Shown one piece after another: positions 33,830 through 42,077 of a stretch of DNA of 64,000 bases (its first letter is position 1; every line of letters begins with the position of its first letter). A program made the position numbers and the translations under genes. The DNA comes from JAEUIZ01 sp046155605. GTDB lineage: Bacteria > Planctomycetota > Phycisphaerae > Phycisphaerales > UBA1924. The stretch is from contig JBJXFQ010000024.1 of assembly GCA_046155605.1 (NCBI GenBank), forward strand, positions 27,510-91,509. Reading direction: 5' to 3'. The notes beneath the pieces are model-generated. The model ran no database searches. It was not told where the DNA came from and worked only from the letters and a program-made list of their open reading frames with translations.

Positions 33830-35377
33830 GTGGACGACACCACCGAACTTCCCGACGCCGCCGTTCCCCCGCGCGATCCTCGCTTGCGCCTCACGCCGGA
33901 CGGTCGCTTGCGCTCGGGGCGGCTCGCGGGCCTGCCGATCAATCGCGCGATCTGGGTCGTCGCCTGGCCGGTTCTCATTGATTCGCTGCTGAGTTCTCTC
34001 GTCGGGCTCACGGACACCGTGCTCGCCGCCGCCATCAGCGAGCCCGCCACCGACGCGGTCGGCAGCGCCTCCTACATTCTGTGGTTCATCGGGCTCTCGT
34101 TTGTCGCCCTCGACATCGGTGCCACCGCGCTGATCGCCCGAGCGGTGGGCGGCCGGCGGATGGCCGTCGCCAACGCGGGCGTGGGACAGACCTTTCTGCT
34201 CGCGCTCGCCTCGGGCGTGGTGCTCACGCTGCTCGTCGCGCTCTGCGTGCCGCTGCTCGCGTCGACGATGGGGCTCAAAGGCGAGGCGGGGGACGACTTC
34301 CGCGTCTATCTCTACATCATCGCGCTCAACATTCCGTTCATGGCCCTGTTGCTCGCGGGGGTCGCGTGCCTCCGCGGCGCGGGCGACACGCTTCGGCCCT
34401 TGCGCGCGATGATCCTCGTCAACCTCGTCAACATCACGCTCTCCTGGGCGCTCTCGGGTGTTGAACTCACCACCACGACCTTCGTCGCCGGCCAGCCCGT
34501 CACCCGCACCATTCTGCACAATCCGTTCCCCTTCGACATGGGCGTTGCCGGTATCGCGTTGGGCACCGCCATCGCCCACGCCGCCGGCATGGTCCTGGTC
34601 ATCGCCGCGCTTGTTCGCGGCTCGCATGGCGTTCGCCTGCGCAAGCATCGCCTCAAGGCGCACTGGCACACCATGCGCCGCATCGCGCGCGTGGGACTCC
34701 CCAACTTCTTCGAGATGCTCGGGATGTGGTTCGGCAACTTCCTGGTCATCCTCATGGTCGGCTGGCTCGGGGCGGGCATCGTCGGCGCCCACATGGTGGC
34801 CATCCGCATCGAATCGTTTAGTTTTCAGCCTGGATTCGCGATGGGCGTTGCCGCGGCCACCCTCGCGGGCCAGTACCTGGGCGCTGGAAGTCCGGAACTC
34901 GCGCGGCGCGCCGTTCTCCGATGCCTTTTGGTTGCCGTCGCCATCATGGGCGCGATGGGCATGGTCTTTATCTTTGCGCCGCACTCGATTGTCGGCCTGC
35001 TCACCTCGCAGCAGACCCACCTCGAGCAGGTGCCGTCGGCTCTCTTCGTTGCCGGGCTCGTTCAGGTCCCGTTCTGCATCGGCATCGTGCTGCGTCAGGC
35101 CATGCGGGGCGCGGGCGACGTCCGGGTCGTGATGGTCATCACCTGGGTGGCTACCTACGCGCTCCGCCTGCCCCTGGTCTATGTCTGTTCCGGCGTCGCC
35201 GTCCCCCTGCCTGATTGTGCCGGTGGCGGCGTGCTCGCCAATCCCTTTGCTCCCTACCTGCCCTGGCCGCCCGGGCTGATGGGCCTTTGGGTCGGCCTCT
35301 CGATCGAGGTCGCTCTCCGCGGCGTCCTCTTCGCCGCTCGATTCCTTCAAGGCGGCTGGACACGGGCGAGGGTGTAG
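33830..35377 (+). CDS. MATE-family multidrug/metabolite efflux transporter
   Basis: The product has 515 residues from GTG 33830, the only suitable start close to the conserved region; the frame is open far upstream because of GC bias. Twelve hydrophobic segments are seen in two homologous halves: NRAIWVVAWPVLIDSLLSSL for the first helix, LARVGLPNFFEML-like RVGLPNFFEMLGMW for the start of the second. MATE proteins exchange H+ or Na+ for drugs or metabolites across the cytoplasmic membrane. The substrate cannot be read from sequence. Its TAG abuts the thiG stop on the other strand. Confidence 0.9.
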   Translation: MDDTTELPDAAVPPRDPRLRLTPDGRLRSGRLAGLPINRAIWVVAWPVLIDSLLSSLVGLTDTVLAAAISEPATDAVGSASYILWFIGLSFVALDIGATALIARAVGGRRMAVANAGVGQTFLLALASGVVLTLLVALCVPLLASTMGLKGEAGDDFRVYLYIIALNIPFMALLLAGVACLRGAGDTLRPLRAMILVNLVNITLSWALSGVELTTTTFVAGQPVTRTILHNPFPFDMGVAGIALGTAIAHAAGMVLVIAALVRGSHGVRLRKHRLKAHWHTMRRIARVGLPNFFEMLGMWFGNFLVILMVGWLGAGIVGAHMVAIRIESFSFQPGFAMGVAAATLAGQYLGAGSPELARRAVLRCLLVAVAIMGAMGMVFIFAPHSIVGLLTSQQTHLEQVPSALFVAGLVQVPFCIGIVLRQAMRGAGDVRVVMVITWVATYALRLPLVYVCSGVAVPLPDCAGGGVLANPFAPYLPWPPGLMGLWVGLSIEVALRGVLFAARFLQGGWTRARV

Positions 35378-36235
35378 TTATTCGCCCGGGATCGGCGCGA
35401 TCACGCCCTCCCACGGGCTCGACGCGCTCGCGTACAACTTCTTGGGAATGCGCCCGGCCAGGTAACTCTCGCGCCCCGCGAGGCACGCGTGCTTCATCGC
35501 TCGCGCCATCCGCACCGGGTCTTTCGCGTGCGCGATCGCCGTGTTCAGCAGCACCCCGTCGGCCCCCAGTTCCATCGCGATCGAGACATCGCTGGCCGCC
35601 CCAACCCCCGCGTCAACGATCACCGGATATGTCGGCACGTCGCGCCGGAGCGTTTCCGCGCACAGCACGATGTTGTTGCGATTGAGGACGCCCTGCCCGC
35701 TCCCGATGGGCGAGCCCGCGGGCATCACGCTGGTCGCGCCGGCCTCGCGGATCCGCGCCGCGGCGATCGGATCATCGCTGGAATACGCGAGAACCTCGAA
35801 GCCGTCCTTGACGAGTTCGCGACAGGCCTCGACGGTGCCCATTGGGTCCGGCAGCAGCGTCTTGCGATCGCCCAGCACTTCGAGTTTGACCCAACTCGCG
35901 CCCGGGTTGCCGAGTTGCTCGAGCAGATCGCGCCCGAGCCGCGCGACGCGCACCGCGTCCTCCGCCGTGAAGCACCCGGCGGTGTTCGGCAGGATCGTGT
36001 ACCGCTTCGTGTCAATGAACTCGAGCAAACTCTGCCCGCGCTCGTTGAAGAGCCGCTCCCGTCGCACGGCGACGGTGATGACCTCGGCCCCGCTGGCGTC
36101 CAGCGCGTGCCGCATGGTTTGGAGGTCGGCATACTTGCCCGTTCCGACGATCAGGCGCGACGTGAACCGGCGGGTACCGATAACCAGTGGCTGGTCGCCC
36201 GTGGCGGGGTGTGGTCGATCGCTGGTCGTACTCAT
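35378..36235 (-). CDS. thiG: Thiazole synthase
   Basis: The product has 285 residues, slightly longer than usual through a polar N-terminal leader of about 18. ThiG markers are RLIVGTGKYADLQTM, EVITVAVRRERL, WVKLEVLGDRKTLLPD (Schiff-base lysine) and VIVDAGVGAASDVSIAMELGADGVLLNTAI. It forms the thiazole phosphate of thiamin from 1-deoxyxylulose 5-phosphate, dehydroglycine and ThiS thiocarboxylate. ATG 36235 overlaps the thiS stop by four bases, so the two are translationally coupled. No thiF, thiH or thiO is in the window. Confidence 0.96.
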   Translation of the reverse strand: MSTTSDRPHPATGDQPLVIGTRRFTSRLIVGTGKYADLQTMRHALDASGAEVITVAVRRERLFNERGQSLLEFIDTKRYTILPNTAGCFTAEDAVRVARLGRDLLEQLGNPGASWVKLEVLGDRKTLLPDPMGTVEACRELVKDGFEVLAYSSDDPIAAARIREAGATSVMPAGSPIGSGQGVLNRNNIVLCAETLRRDVPTYPVIVDAGVGAASDVSIAMELGADGVLLNTAIAHAKDPVRMARAMKHACLAGRESYLAGRIPKKLYASASSPWEGVIAPIPGE

Positions 36236-36432
36236 CCGCCACCCACCAGCGTGACGAGTTCAACGCGGTCGCCATCGGCCAGATGGGCGTCGTCGTGCGC
36301 GCGCCGTGGGACGAGCGTGCCGTTGACTTCTGCCGCGCACGCCGCGGTGCCCAGGCCCGCTTGCCGAACAAGGTCGGCGACGGTGGTGCCGTGCGGCAGT
36401 TCCCGCGACTCGCCATTGACGATAACCTTCAT
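36232..36432 (-). CDS. thiS: Sulfur carrier protein ThiS
   Basis: The product has 66 residues with a ubiquitin-like fold: MKVIVNGESRELPHGTTVADL at the start and VELVTLVGGG at the end. The terminal glycines are thiocarboxylated to carry sulfur to ThiG. It is the first gene of the thiS-thiG pair. Words resembling a THI-box lie 13-35 bases upstream of its ATG. Length is normal for the family. Confidence 0.93.
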   Translation of the reverse strand: MKVIVNGESRELPHGTTVADLVRQAGLGTAACAAEVNGTLVPRRAHDDAHLADGDRVELVTLVGGG

Positions 36433-36444
36433 GCGGGGATCGTA

Positions 36445-36467
36445 GGATCAGGCTCGCGACCTCTCAG
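36445..36467 (-). promoter_or_regulatory. THI-box-like words upstream of thiS (degenerate)
   Basis: On the minus strand, CTGAGAGG (36467-36460) is followed after four bases by GAGCCTGATCC (36455-36445), and the thiS ATG comes soon after. These match two conserved strings of TPP riboswitches, GGCTGAGAGG and GAACCTGATCC. However, the spacing is far too short and the downstream P4/P5 half is missing. It could be a remnant or a coincidence; a working aptamer is unlikely. Confidence 0.25.
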
Positions 36468-36550
36468 CCGCAGCGCACGGTAACGTTTGCAGCGCGAGGC
36501 CGTACAAAGACCGGGCCGAGTTCGAACGCCCCCCATCTCGCGGAGGACCC

Positions 36551-37477
36551 ATGCGAACTTTCAGCCAGTGGACCGCCGTTGTCGCGTGCATTGTGTTCGG
36601 GTGTCTGGTTGGGTGCGAGAAGCGGTACAGCCAGGAGACGCCGGAGAAGGTGCTGGAGACCGCGCAGCGGATGATCCAGGACGGGAAGGCGCGGCAGTTG
36701 ACGGACCTGATCTATGCCGACACGCCGGAGTTCCGTCGATTTCTGAAGCAGATGGGGACGGTGATGGGCTCGCTGCAAGGCCTGGGCAACGAGGTGACGC
36801 GGGCGTTTCCGGAGGAGATTGAGAAGTTGAAAGCGGAGGCCGAGGCGGCGGCGGCCAAAGGAGAGGCGTCGAGTTTCGTGCAGCGGATGGCGGGGATGGC
36901 GCAGCAGGGCCAGCGCGGGGGGCGTCGGGGCGGCAGCCGAAGCCCGGCGACGCCGCCGGCGAACCCGGACGAGATGAGCGATCAGTTCAATCTCGCCATG
37001 AAGGAGTTGTTCGCCGATCCGTACGGCTGGCTCTCACGCGAGAGGTCACGGCTCACGGTTCAGACGGTCACCGACGATCGGGCGGCGCTGCTGCGGGACG
37101 GCAAGCCGGTGTTCGGCGTGGGACTCATGATGCAACTCGACAGGGGGAAGTGGTACGTCGTGCTGCCGACGAACTTTCCCGGCGCGGGCCAGATCATCCC
37201 GAAGTCGCAGGACGGGTGGAAGATCCTCGGCAGTTTGATGAAGACGTTCAACAACATGCTGACGGACCTGACCAAGGACGTGAGGTCGAAGCAGATCGCA
37301 CGCATGGATGAGTTGGCGACCAAGGCGGGGGAGAAGGCGTTTATCCCGGTGGTCATGGTGTTTTTCGCGTATGGGAAGGCGATGGAAGAGGAACGGAAGG
37401 AACGTCAGGCAGCGAAAGCGACCGTGCCCGCGGGCGAGGTGCCCAAAGTCGCTGCGCCGGCGGCACCGAAGCCCTGA
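36551..37477 (+). CDS. Predicted lipoprotein of unknown function
   Basis: The product has 308 residues; ATG 36551 has GGAGG just upstream. The signal peptide ends in a lipobox LVGC at about residue 22 (VACIVFGCLVGCEKRYSQ), so it is probably lipidated. The mature part starts with helices (PEKVLETAQRMIQDGKARQL), has a low-complexity glycine/arginine stretch (QGQRGGRRGGSRS, about 120-132), and a compact region RLTVQTVTDDRAALLRDGKP followed by KWYVVLP. The C-terminus is Ala/Lys/Pro rich. The domain is not recognised. It converges with murJ. Confidence 0.7.
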   Translation: MRTFSQWTAVVACIVFGCLVGCEKRYSQETPEKVLETAQRMIQDGKARQLTDLIYADTPEFRRFLKQMGTVMGSLQGLGNEVTRAFPEEIEKLKAEAEAAAAKGEASSFVQRMAGMAQQGQRGGRRGGSRSPATPPANPDEMSDQFNLAMKELFADPYGWLSRERSRLTVQTVTDDRAALLRDGKPVFGVGLMMQLDRGKWYVVLPTNFPGAGQIIPKSQDGWKILGSLMKTFNNMLTDLTKDVRSKQIARMDELATKAGEKAFIPVVMVFFAYGKAMEEERKERQAAKATVPAGEVPKVAAPAAPKP

Positions 37478-37518
37478 GGCGCGAAGCGAGAGAGATCTGC
37501 GAGTGAGATTGATCTGAA

Positions 37519-37580
37519 AGCCCGCGTTTGCGCTGCGGGCTCGTGGGAAGGGACACCCTCGCTTCCGCTCGGGGCTCGCA
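37519..37580. repeat. Dispersed intergenic repeat with hairpin (SPERKRG type)
   Basis: AGCCCGC (37519-37525) and GCGGGCT (37535-37541) form a 7-bp hairpin. It is followed by CACCCTCGCTTCCGCTCGGG (37555-37574), which on the minus strand translates as the string SPERKRG that recurs as spurious ORFs in many planctomycetes (general knowledge). It lies between the convergent lipoprotein and murJ genes, so the hairpin might also end transcription on either side. Confidence 0.5.
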
Positions 37581-37608
37581 ACGCATGTGATCGAGAAGCA
37601 CCCGTCGC

Positions 37609-39276
37609 TTACTCGTTTGGATGGGTTGGCCCGGTCGTCGCGGTTTCGTGCGTGCGTCGGTGCGTGAGCCAGCGCAGTTCCTGGCACCGAAGCGCGGCCG
37701 CGGCACCGAGGAACGCCCAGCCTCCGACGATGACAGCGGCGGCGAGCGAGCCGAGTTTTCCCAGCCAGCCCGGACCCCATGACACGGCGTGCTGAGCCGC
37801 CCACACGGCCATGGCCATCGCGCCGGCAGCGAGGGCGATGCGCGCGATGGCGAGCATGGTGTGTCGATCGGCCAGGGATTCGCCCGGCGGCGCGAAACGA
37901 TTGGCGAGCACGAGCAGGATGAGTACCTGAACGCCGGCGGTGATCGCGGTGGAGTAGGCCAATCCGGCCTCGCGCAGGGGCCACATGAGCAGGACGTTGA
38001 GGAGGAAGTTGAGGACGACCATCGCGACCGCAAGCCGCATGGGAGTCTTGGTGTCTCCGTTGGCGTAGAAAGCGCGGGTGAGCACGTGGTTGAGGGAATA
38101 GGCCCAGATGGCGAGGGCGAACCCGCCGAGCACCGCGGCGGAGCGTTCGACGCCCTGGGCCGAGAAGCCGGTGGAGCCGCCGGAGAAGGGGACAGCGATG
38201 GCTGGGAGCCGCACCATGAACAGGCCGACGCTGGCGGGAATTCCGATGAAGAGGGAGAGGCGGATGCCGCGGCGGAGGGTGTGGAGGAATGCGGCGGGCT
38301 GGGCGGCATGTCGCGAGAGCATGGGGAAGATCGCGGTGGCGACGGCGATGCCGAAGACGCCGAGCGGGAACTGGTAGAGTCGCTGGGCCGCGGCGAGGAG
38401 GACGTTGGAGGAAGCGTCCATGGGATAGGCGAATCCGAGCACGGTGGGCCCAACCCAGATGGGCCACATGGCGAGGAGGGTGTCGAGGAAGGTGTTGATC
38501 TGGAGCGTGCCGAGGCCGATGGCCGCGGGGACGAAGCGTTTCATCGTGCGTGCGCCGGCCTCCGCGGCCGCGGCGTCATCGCCGCCACGGAGCAGATGCG
38601 GCCTGAGCAAACGCGCGAACCACCAGACCTGCGTGATGCCCGAGAGCACGATCACGGCGCCGAGCAGATAGGCGACGCGGGCATCACCGAAGCGGCCCGT
38701 GAGCAGGAAATAAAGTCCGACGGCGACGACCATGGCGTTCATCAGGACCGGCCCGGCCGACGAGGCGGCGAATCGACCGTGGACCTGGAGCATCCCGCCG
38801 AGCACCGCCGCCAGGCAGACAAGCGGCATGTAGGGGAGCATGAGCATGATGAGCCGCAGGGAGAGGTCGCGGCCGGGGTTGGCGGGGAGGGCGACGAGCG
38901 CCACGAGGAGGGCGATCTCGGCGAGGATCGTGATGCCGACGGTCAGCAGCAGCAGCCACGAGAGGATGCGGAGGGCGAAGCGGGAGGCGAGTCGCGGGTC
39001 ACGGTTGTCGAGCGTGGTGTATTCGGGGATGAAGGCGGCCGAGAGCGCCCCTTCGCCGAAGAGGCGGCGGAAGAGGTTGGGAGCCTGGAACCCGGCGGCG
39101 AAGGCGGAGCCGATGGCGGTGTCCCCGAAGATGCGTGCGGTGAGCACCTCGCGGGCGAGGCCGGCGAAGCGCGAGAGGAGCGTGACGGCGGAGACGGTGC
39201 GTGCGTCGGCCGCGAGGCGACCGGCGTGATGCTCGGCCTTGAAGTGCTGCGATTCTGGCGGGGTCTCTTGCGGCAT
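37609..39276 (-). CDS. murJ: Lipid II flippase MurJ
   Basis: The product has 555 residues with about 14 membrane helices of the MVF/MurJ fold. Signature parts are VTLLSRFAGLAREVLTARIFG at the N-terminus, FQAPNLFRRLFGEGALSAAFIPEY, QLPYQ-like RLYQFPLGVFGIAVATAIFP, and RAFYANGDTKTPMRLAV. It flips lipid II across the cytoplasmic membrane for peptidoglycan synthesis; a role in exporting other polyprenyl-linked units is possible, given that a polysaccharide locus lies upstream on the same strand. It starts 55 bases after the antiporter gene and may end the long minus-strand transcript. Confidence 0.92.
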   Translation of the reverse strand: MPQETPPESQHFKAEHHAGRLAADARTVSAVTLLSRFAGLAREVLTARIFGDTAIGSAFAAGFQAPNLFRRLFGEGALSAAFIPEYTTLDNRDPRLASRFALRILSWLLLLTVGITILAEIALLVALVALPANPGRDLSLRLIMLMLPYMPLVCLAAVLGGMLQVHGRFAASSAGPVLMNAMVVAVGLYFLLTGRFGDARVAYLLGAVIVLSGITQVWWFARLLRPHLLRGGDDAAAAEAGARTMKRFVPAAIGLGTLQINTFLDTLLAMWPIWVGPTVLGFAYPMDASSNVLLAAAQRLYQFPLGVFGIAVATAIFPMLSRHAAQPAAFLHTLRRGIRLSLFIGIPASVGLFMVRLPAIAVPFSGGSTGFSAQGVERSAAVLGGFALAIWAYSLNHVLTRAFYANGDTKTPMRLAVAMVVLNFLLNVLLMWPLREAGLAYSTAITAGVQVLILLVLANRFAPPGESLADRHTMLAIARIALAAGAMAMAVWAAQHAVSWGPGWLGKLGSLAAAVIVGGWAFLGAAAALRCQELRWLTHRRTHETATTGPTHPNE

Positions 39277-39331
39277 GGCGGGGCAAGTTGGTTCGAAGTG
39301 GAGGTCCGCGTCACTATCGGCGGCCGCGAAG

Positions 39332-40786
39332 TCAGCGGATGAACAGCGCCCAGTTGATGACGAGGATCGGGAGCAGGATCAGGCAGGCGCGACCGAGGTA
39401 GCCGAAGAAGGAGGGCATGGGGACGCCCGCGGATTCGGCGATGGCCTTGACCATGAAGTTTGGCCCGTTGCCGATGTACGTCATCGCGCCGAAGAAGACC
39501 GCGCCCGTTGAGATGGCGCTGAGGAGCAGGTTTCCTCGATCGTCGGCGATGAGCGCAGCGATGGAGGCGGGCGAGATGTCGGTGGGTCCGATGGCGACCT
39601 GCAGGAAGTTGAGGTAGGTCGGGGCGTTGTCGAGGACGGCGGAGAGCGCGCCGGTGCCGAAGTAGAAGGCGGTGGGCGAGTCGATGCCGAGTTGCTTGCC
39701 GTGCGCGGCGAGGTAGGCGAGGGCCGGGACCATGGCGGCGAAGATGCCGGCAAAGAGGCAGGCGACCTCGCGCACCGGGCCGAACGAGAAGTCGTTGGCG
39801 GCGAGGATGTCGTGTGATGCGAGGCGATAGGCCGCGATGGCGACAGCGAGTTGGAAGGTCGCGCCGATCGGTATGCCCTCGACGCCGGCGTATTTCTTGA
39901 GCATCGGATCGATGAACACGCCGGCGACCATGAGCGCGAGGCACGCGACGCCGACGCCGCCGCTGACGCGGAAGAGCGGCCCAGGTGAGGGCACGAGTCG
40001 CGGCTCAATGGGGGGAGACTCTCGTGTGCTTCGCTCGATGCTCATGTCGAAGACGGTCATGATCGCGACGAGACAGCCGCAGACGAAGAGCCATTCGGGC
40101 CAGAGGTGGCCGAGCGTCCAGAAGAAGGGCACGCCCTTGAGGAATCCGAGATAGAGCGGTGGGTCGCCGATGGGTGTGAGGCTGCCGCCGCAGTTGGAGA
40201 CGACGAGAATGAAGAGGACGACGTGCAGCGGGTGCAGGCGGCCGTGGTTGATGCGCATGAAGGGGCGGATCAGGAGCATGGAGGCACCGGTGGTTCCGAC
40301 GAGGTTGGCCAGGATGGCCCCGACGACGAGGATGAGGCCGTTGCTGATGGCGTTGCCGCGGGCGCGGGTTTGGATGAGGATCGTCCCGGAGACGACGAAG
40401 AGCCCGCCGACAAGGGCGATGAAGGAGTAGTACTCGATGGCGGCGTGGAGCATGGCGTGGATGCCGTAGGAAGTGGTGCCGCTGCCGCCGGATGGCGTGG
40501 CGTGCGGCATGGTGAATCCGAAGAGGTAGTATCCCATCGTGACGCCGCCGAGGAGGAATGCAAAGTCGGGATAATGCGTGTGCCAGAATCGCGGCGCGAT
40601 GAAGGGCATGAGGGCGATGCTGGAGAGCAGCAGGCCGAAGGGCGCGACGAGCCAGAGCGGGACAGCGGGATGACCGTGTGAAATCTGTGCCGGGGCAATG
40701 AGGGTGATGAGGAAGCCGATCGCGATGCCGATGGAGGCCGAGAGTGCCCAGCATTTCGGGCCGGCGAAGCCATGGTGGTCGCTCAT
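39332..40786 (-). CDS. Na+/H+ antiporter-like (NhaD/UIT6-type) membrane protein
   Basis: The product has 484 residues. ATG 40786 overlaps the vanZ stop by four bases and has GGAG upstream. It has about twelve membrane helices with SNCGGSLTPIGDPPLYLGF and LDNAPTYLNFL, motifs of the ion-transporter superfamily that includes NhaD and ArsB. UIT6-type members are annotated as sodium:proton antiporters; the transported ion is inferred. A His-rich N-terminus (MSDHHGF) and a loop TMPHATPSGGSGTTSYGIHA are notable. It is the third gene of a tightly coupled parA-vanZ-antiporter set. Confidence 0.82.
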   Translation of the reverse strand: MSDHHGFAGPKCWALSASIGIAIGFLITLIAPAQISHGHPAVPLWLVAPFGLLLSSIALMPFIAPRFWHTHYPDFAFLLGGVTMGYYLFGFTMPHATPSGGSGTTSYGIHAMLHAAIEYYSFIALVGGLFVVSGTILIQTRARGNAISNGLILVVGAILANLVGTTGASMLLIRPFMRINHGRLHPLHVVLFILVVSNCGGSLTPIGDPPLYLGFLKGVPFFWTLGHLWPEWLFVCGCLVAIMTVFDMSIERSTRESPPIEPRLVPSPGPLFRVSGGVGVACLALMVAGVFIDPMLKKYAGVEGIPIGATFQLAVAIAAYRLASHDILAANDFSFGPVREVACLFAGIFAAMVPALAYLAAHGKQLGIDSPTAFYFGTGALSAVLDNAPTYLNFLQVAIGPTDISPASIAALIADDRGNLLLSAISTGAVFFGAMTYIGNGPNFMVKAIAESAGVPMPSFFGYLGRACLILLPILVINWALFIR

Positions 40787-41190
40787 GGTCTGGTCTCCGC
40801 GGTCTGTGTCCGCACGCTTTGCTGAGGCGCGAGGAACTGACGAGCGAGCAGGGCGGCGACGAGGGCGAGGGCGATGCCGACGCAATCCATCGCCCAATCG
40901 TCCCAGGCCGCGTGCCGGCGAACCCACGGGATGGCTTGCAGGGCTTCATCGATCGCGGCGTAGACGACGGCGACGGGAGCGACGATGGTGATGTTGCGAA
41001 TGGAGAGGGGAGGACCGAAGAAGCCCGCGGCGATGAGGAGGATCGTCCACAGGCCGAAAGCCGCGGCGTGGGCAACGAGGTCAATTCGCGGCGGTCCGGG
41101 CACCGTGAACTTTGGTTTGTGGGTGAGAACAAACAGCGCCACGGCGTAGGCCCAGAACGCGATGCGACGTGCCGCACGCGACACGATCAC
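40783..41190 (-). CDS. VanZ-family membrane protein
   Basis: The product has 135 residues. GTG 41190 overlaps the parA stop (GTGA) and its own stop overlaps the antiporter start (ATGA). Four hydrophobic helices are seen, with the VanZ pattern KFTVPGPPRIDLVAHAAAFGLW and AAIDEALQAIPWVRRHAAWDDWAMDCVG. VanZ-type proteins confer low-level teicoplanin tolerance in enterococci; elsewhere the function is unknown but probably related to the cell envelope. Confidence 0.85.
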   Translation of the reverse strand: MIVSRAARRIAFWAYAVALFVLTHKPKFTVPGPPRIDLVAHAAAFGLWTILLIAAGFFGPPLSIRNITIVAPVAVVYAAIDEALQAIPWVRRHAAWDDWAMDCVGIALALVAALLARQFLAPQQSVRTQTAETRP

Positions 41191-42038
41191 CGGGCCAACT
41201 CCGTCGCACGCGTGGCGACGACGACGTGCGGGACGGCATCCGAGGCCTTAGCGATCGCTTCGGCGACAGCGCGATAGTCTGCCGCGCCCGGTGCCTGCGG
41301 CGCGTAGTCGAAGATTGTCTTGCCGAAGGAGGGGGCCTCGGCCAGTTTGATGTTGCGGCGCACGAACGGGCGAAAGACGACCGCGCCGCTCCACGGGGAG
41401 GGCTCCGCGCGGGCGGCCTCGAAGAACCGCTCCAGGTCGGCCACGACCTCGTGCGTGTGCGACGCGCTCGCGTCGTGCGCGCACACGACCACGCCGAGGA
41501 CGCGGAGCGCGGGATTCAGCGACGAGGCGACGAGCGAGATCGTTTCGAGGAGTTTGCCCACGCCCTGCAGCGCGAGGAAGTGGGCCTGCATCGGCACGAC
41601 CACCTGCTGGGCCGCGTTGAGCGCGTTGACCGTGAGCAGCCCGAGCGAAGGCGGACAGTCGATGACGATCATGTCGTAGCGGTCTCGCACACCTTCCACG
41701 GCGCGCGCCAGCCGGAGGTGGCGGTCGTCTGACGCGGCGAGGTCGGCCTCGGCTGCCGCGAGGTCCGTTTCGCTCGCGACGAGGTCCAGGTTCGGCGCGA
41801 CCGTGACCGGCGCGAGGGGCCGGGACTCGACGAGCACGGGATAGACGCTCGACGCTCCACCCGGTTCGAGGCCCAGGTGCAAGGTGGCGTGCGACTGCGA
41901 ATCGAGGTCGATGAGCAGCGTTCGTCGGCCCGAGTGGGCGAGCGCGGCGGCGACGTTGACGCAGGTGGTGGTCTTGCCGACGCCGCCCTTCTGGTTGATG
42001 AAGGCGATCACGCGGGCCGGGCTTCCGTGCTCGGGCAT
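41187..42038 (-). CDS. ParA-family ATPase
   Basis: The product has 283 residues from ATG 42038. It has the deviant Walker A NQKGGVGKTTTC (signature K17, K22), the Walker A' region LLIDLDSQSHATL, and Walker B MIVIDCPPSLGLLTVNAL. Members position chromosomes, plasmids or protein machines by gradients on DNA. No parB gene or parS site was seen beside it, so a plain chromosome-partition role is not supported. Coupling to vanZ and the antiporter, and position after the exopolysaccharide genes, suggest placement of envelope machinery; this is inference. Confidence 0.9.
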   Translation of the reverse strand: MPEHGSPARVIAFINQKGGVGKTTTCVNVAAALAHSGRRTLLIDLDSQSHATLHLGLEPGGASSVYPVLVESRPLAPVTVAPNLDLVASETDLAAAEADLAASDDRHLRLARAVEGVRDRYDMIVIDCPPSLGLLTVNALNAAQQVVVPMQAHFLALQGVGKLLETISLVASSLNPALRVLGVVVCAHDASASHTHEVVADLERFFEAARAEPSPWSGAVVFRPFVRRNIKLAEAPSFGKTIFDYAPQAPGAADYRAVAEAIAKASDAVPHVVVATRATELAR

Positions 42039-42077
42039 GGCGGGAGTATACCGAAGGGGCGGCGTGGCGGGAACGAA

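Noticed and set aside
36433..36550. Functional TPP riboswitch upstream of thiS
   Set aside because: Two conserved words are present, but the spacing and the second half of the aptamer are missing, so it is kept only as a degenerate trace.
37789..39342. A 517-codon open frame on the + strand opposite murJ
   Set aside because: It is extremely biased to Glu, Gly and Asp, with no hydrophobic core. The opposite strand encodes the well conserved MurJ membrane protein.
41187..42038. ParA as marker of a chromosome partition locus or origin
   Set aside because: No parB, no parS-like palindrome and no dnaA, gidA or similar origin-linked genes are adjacent.
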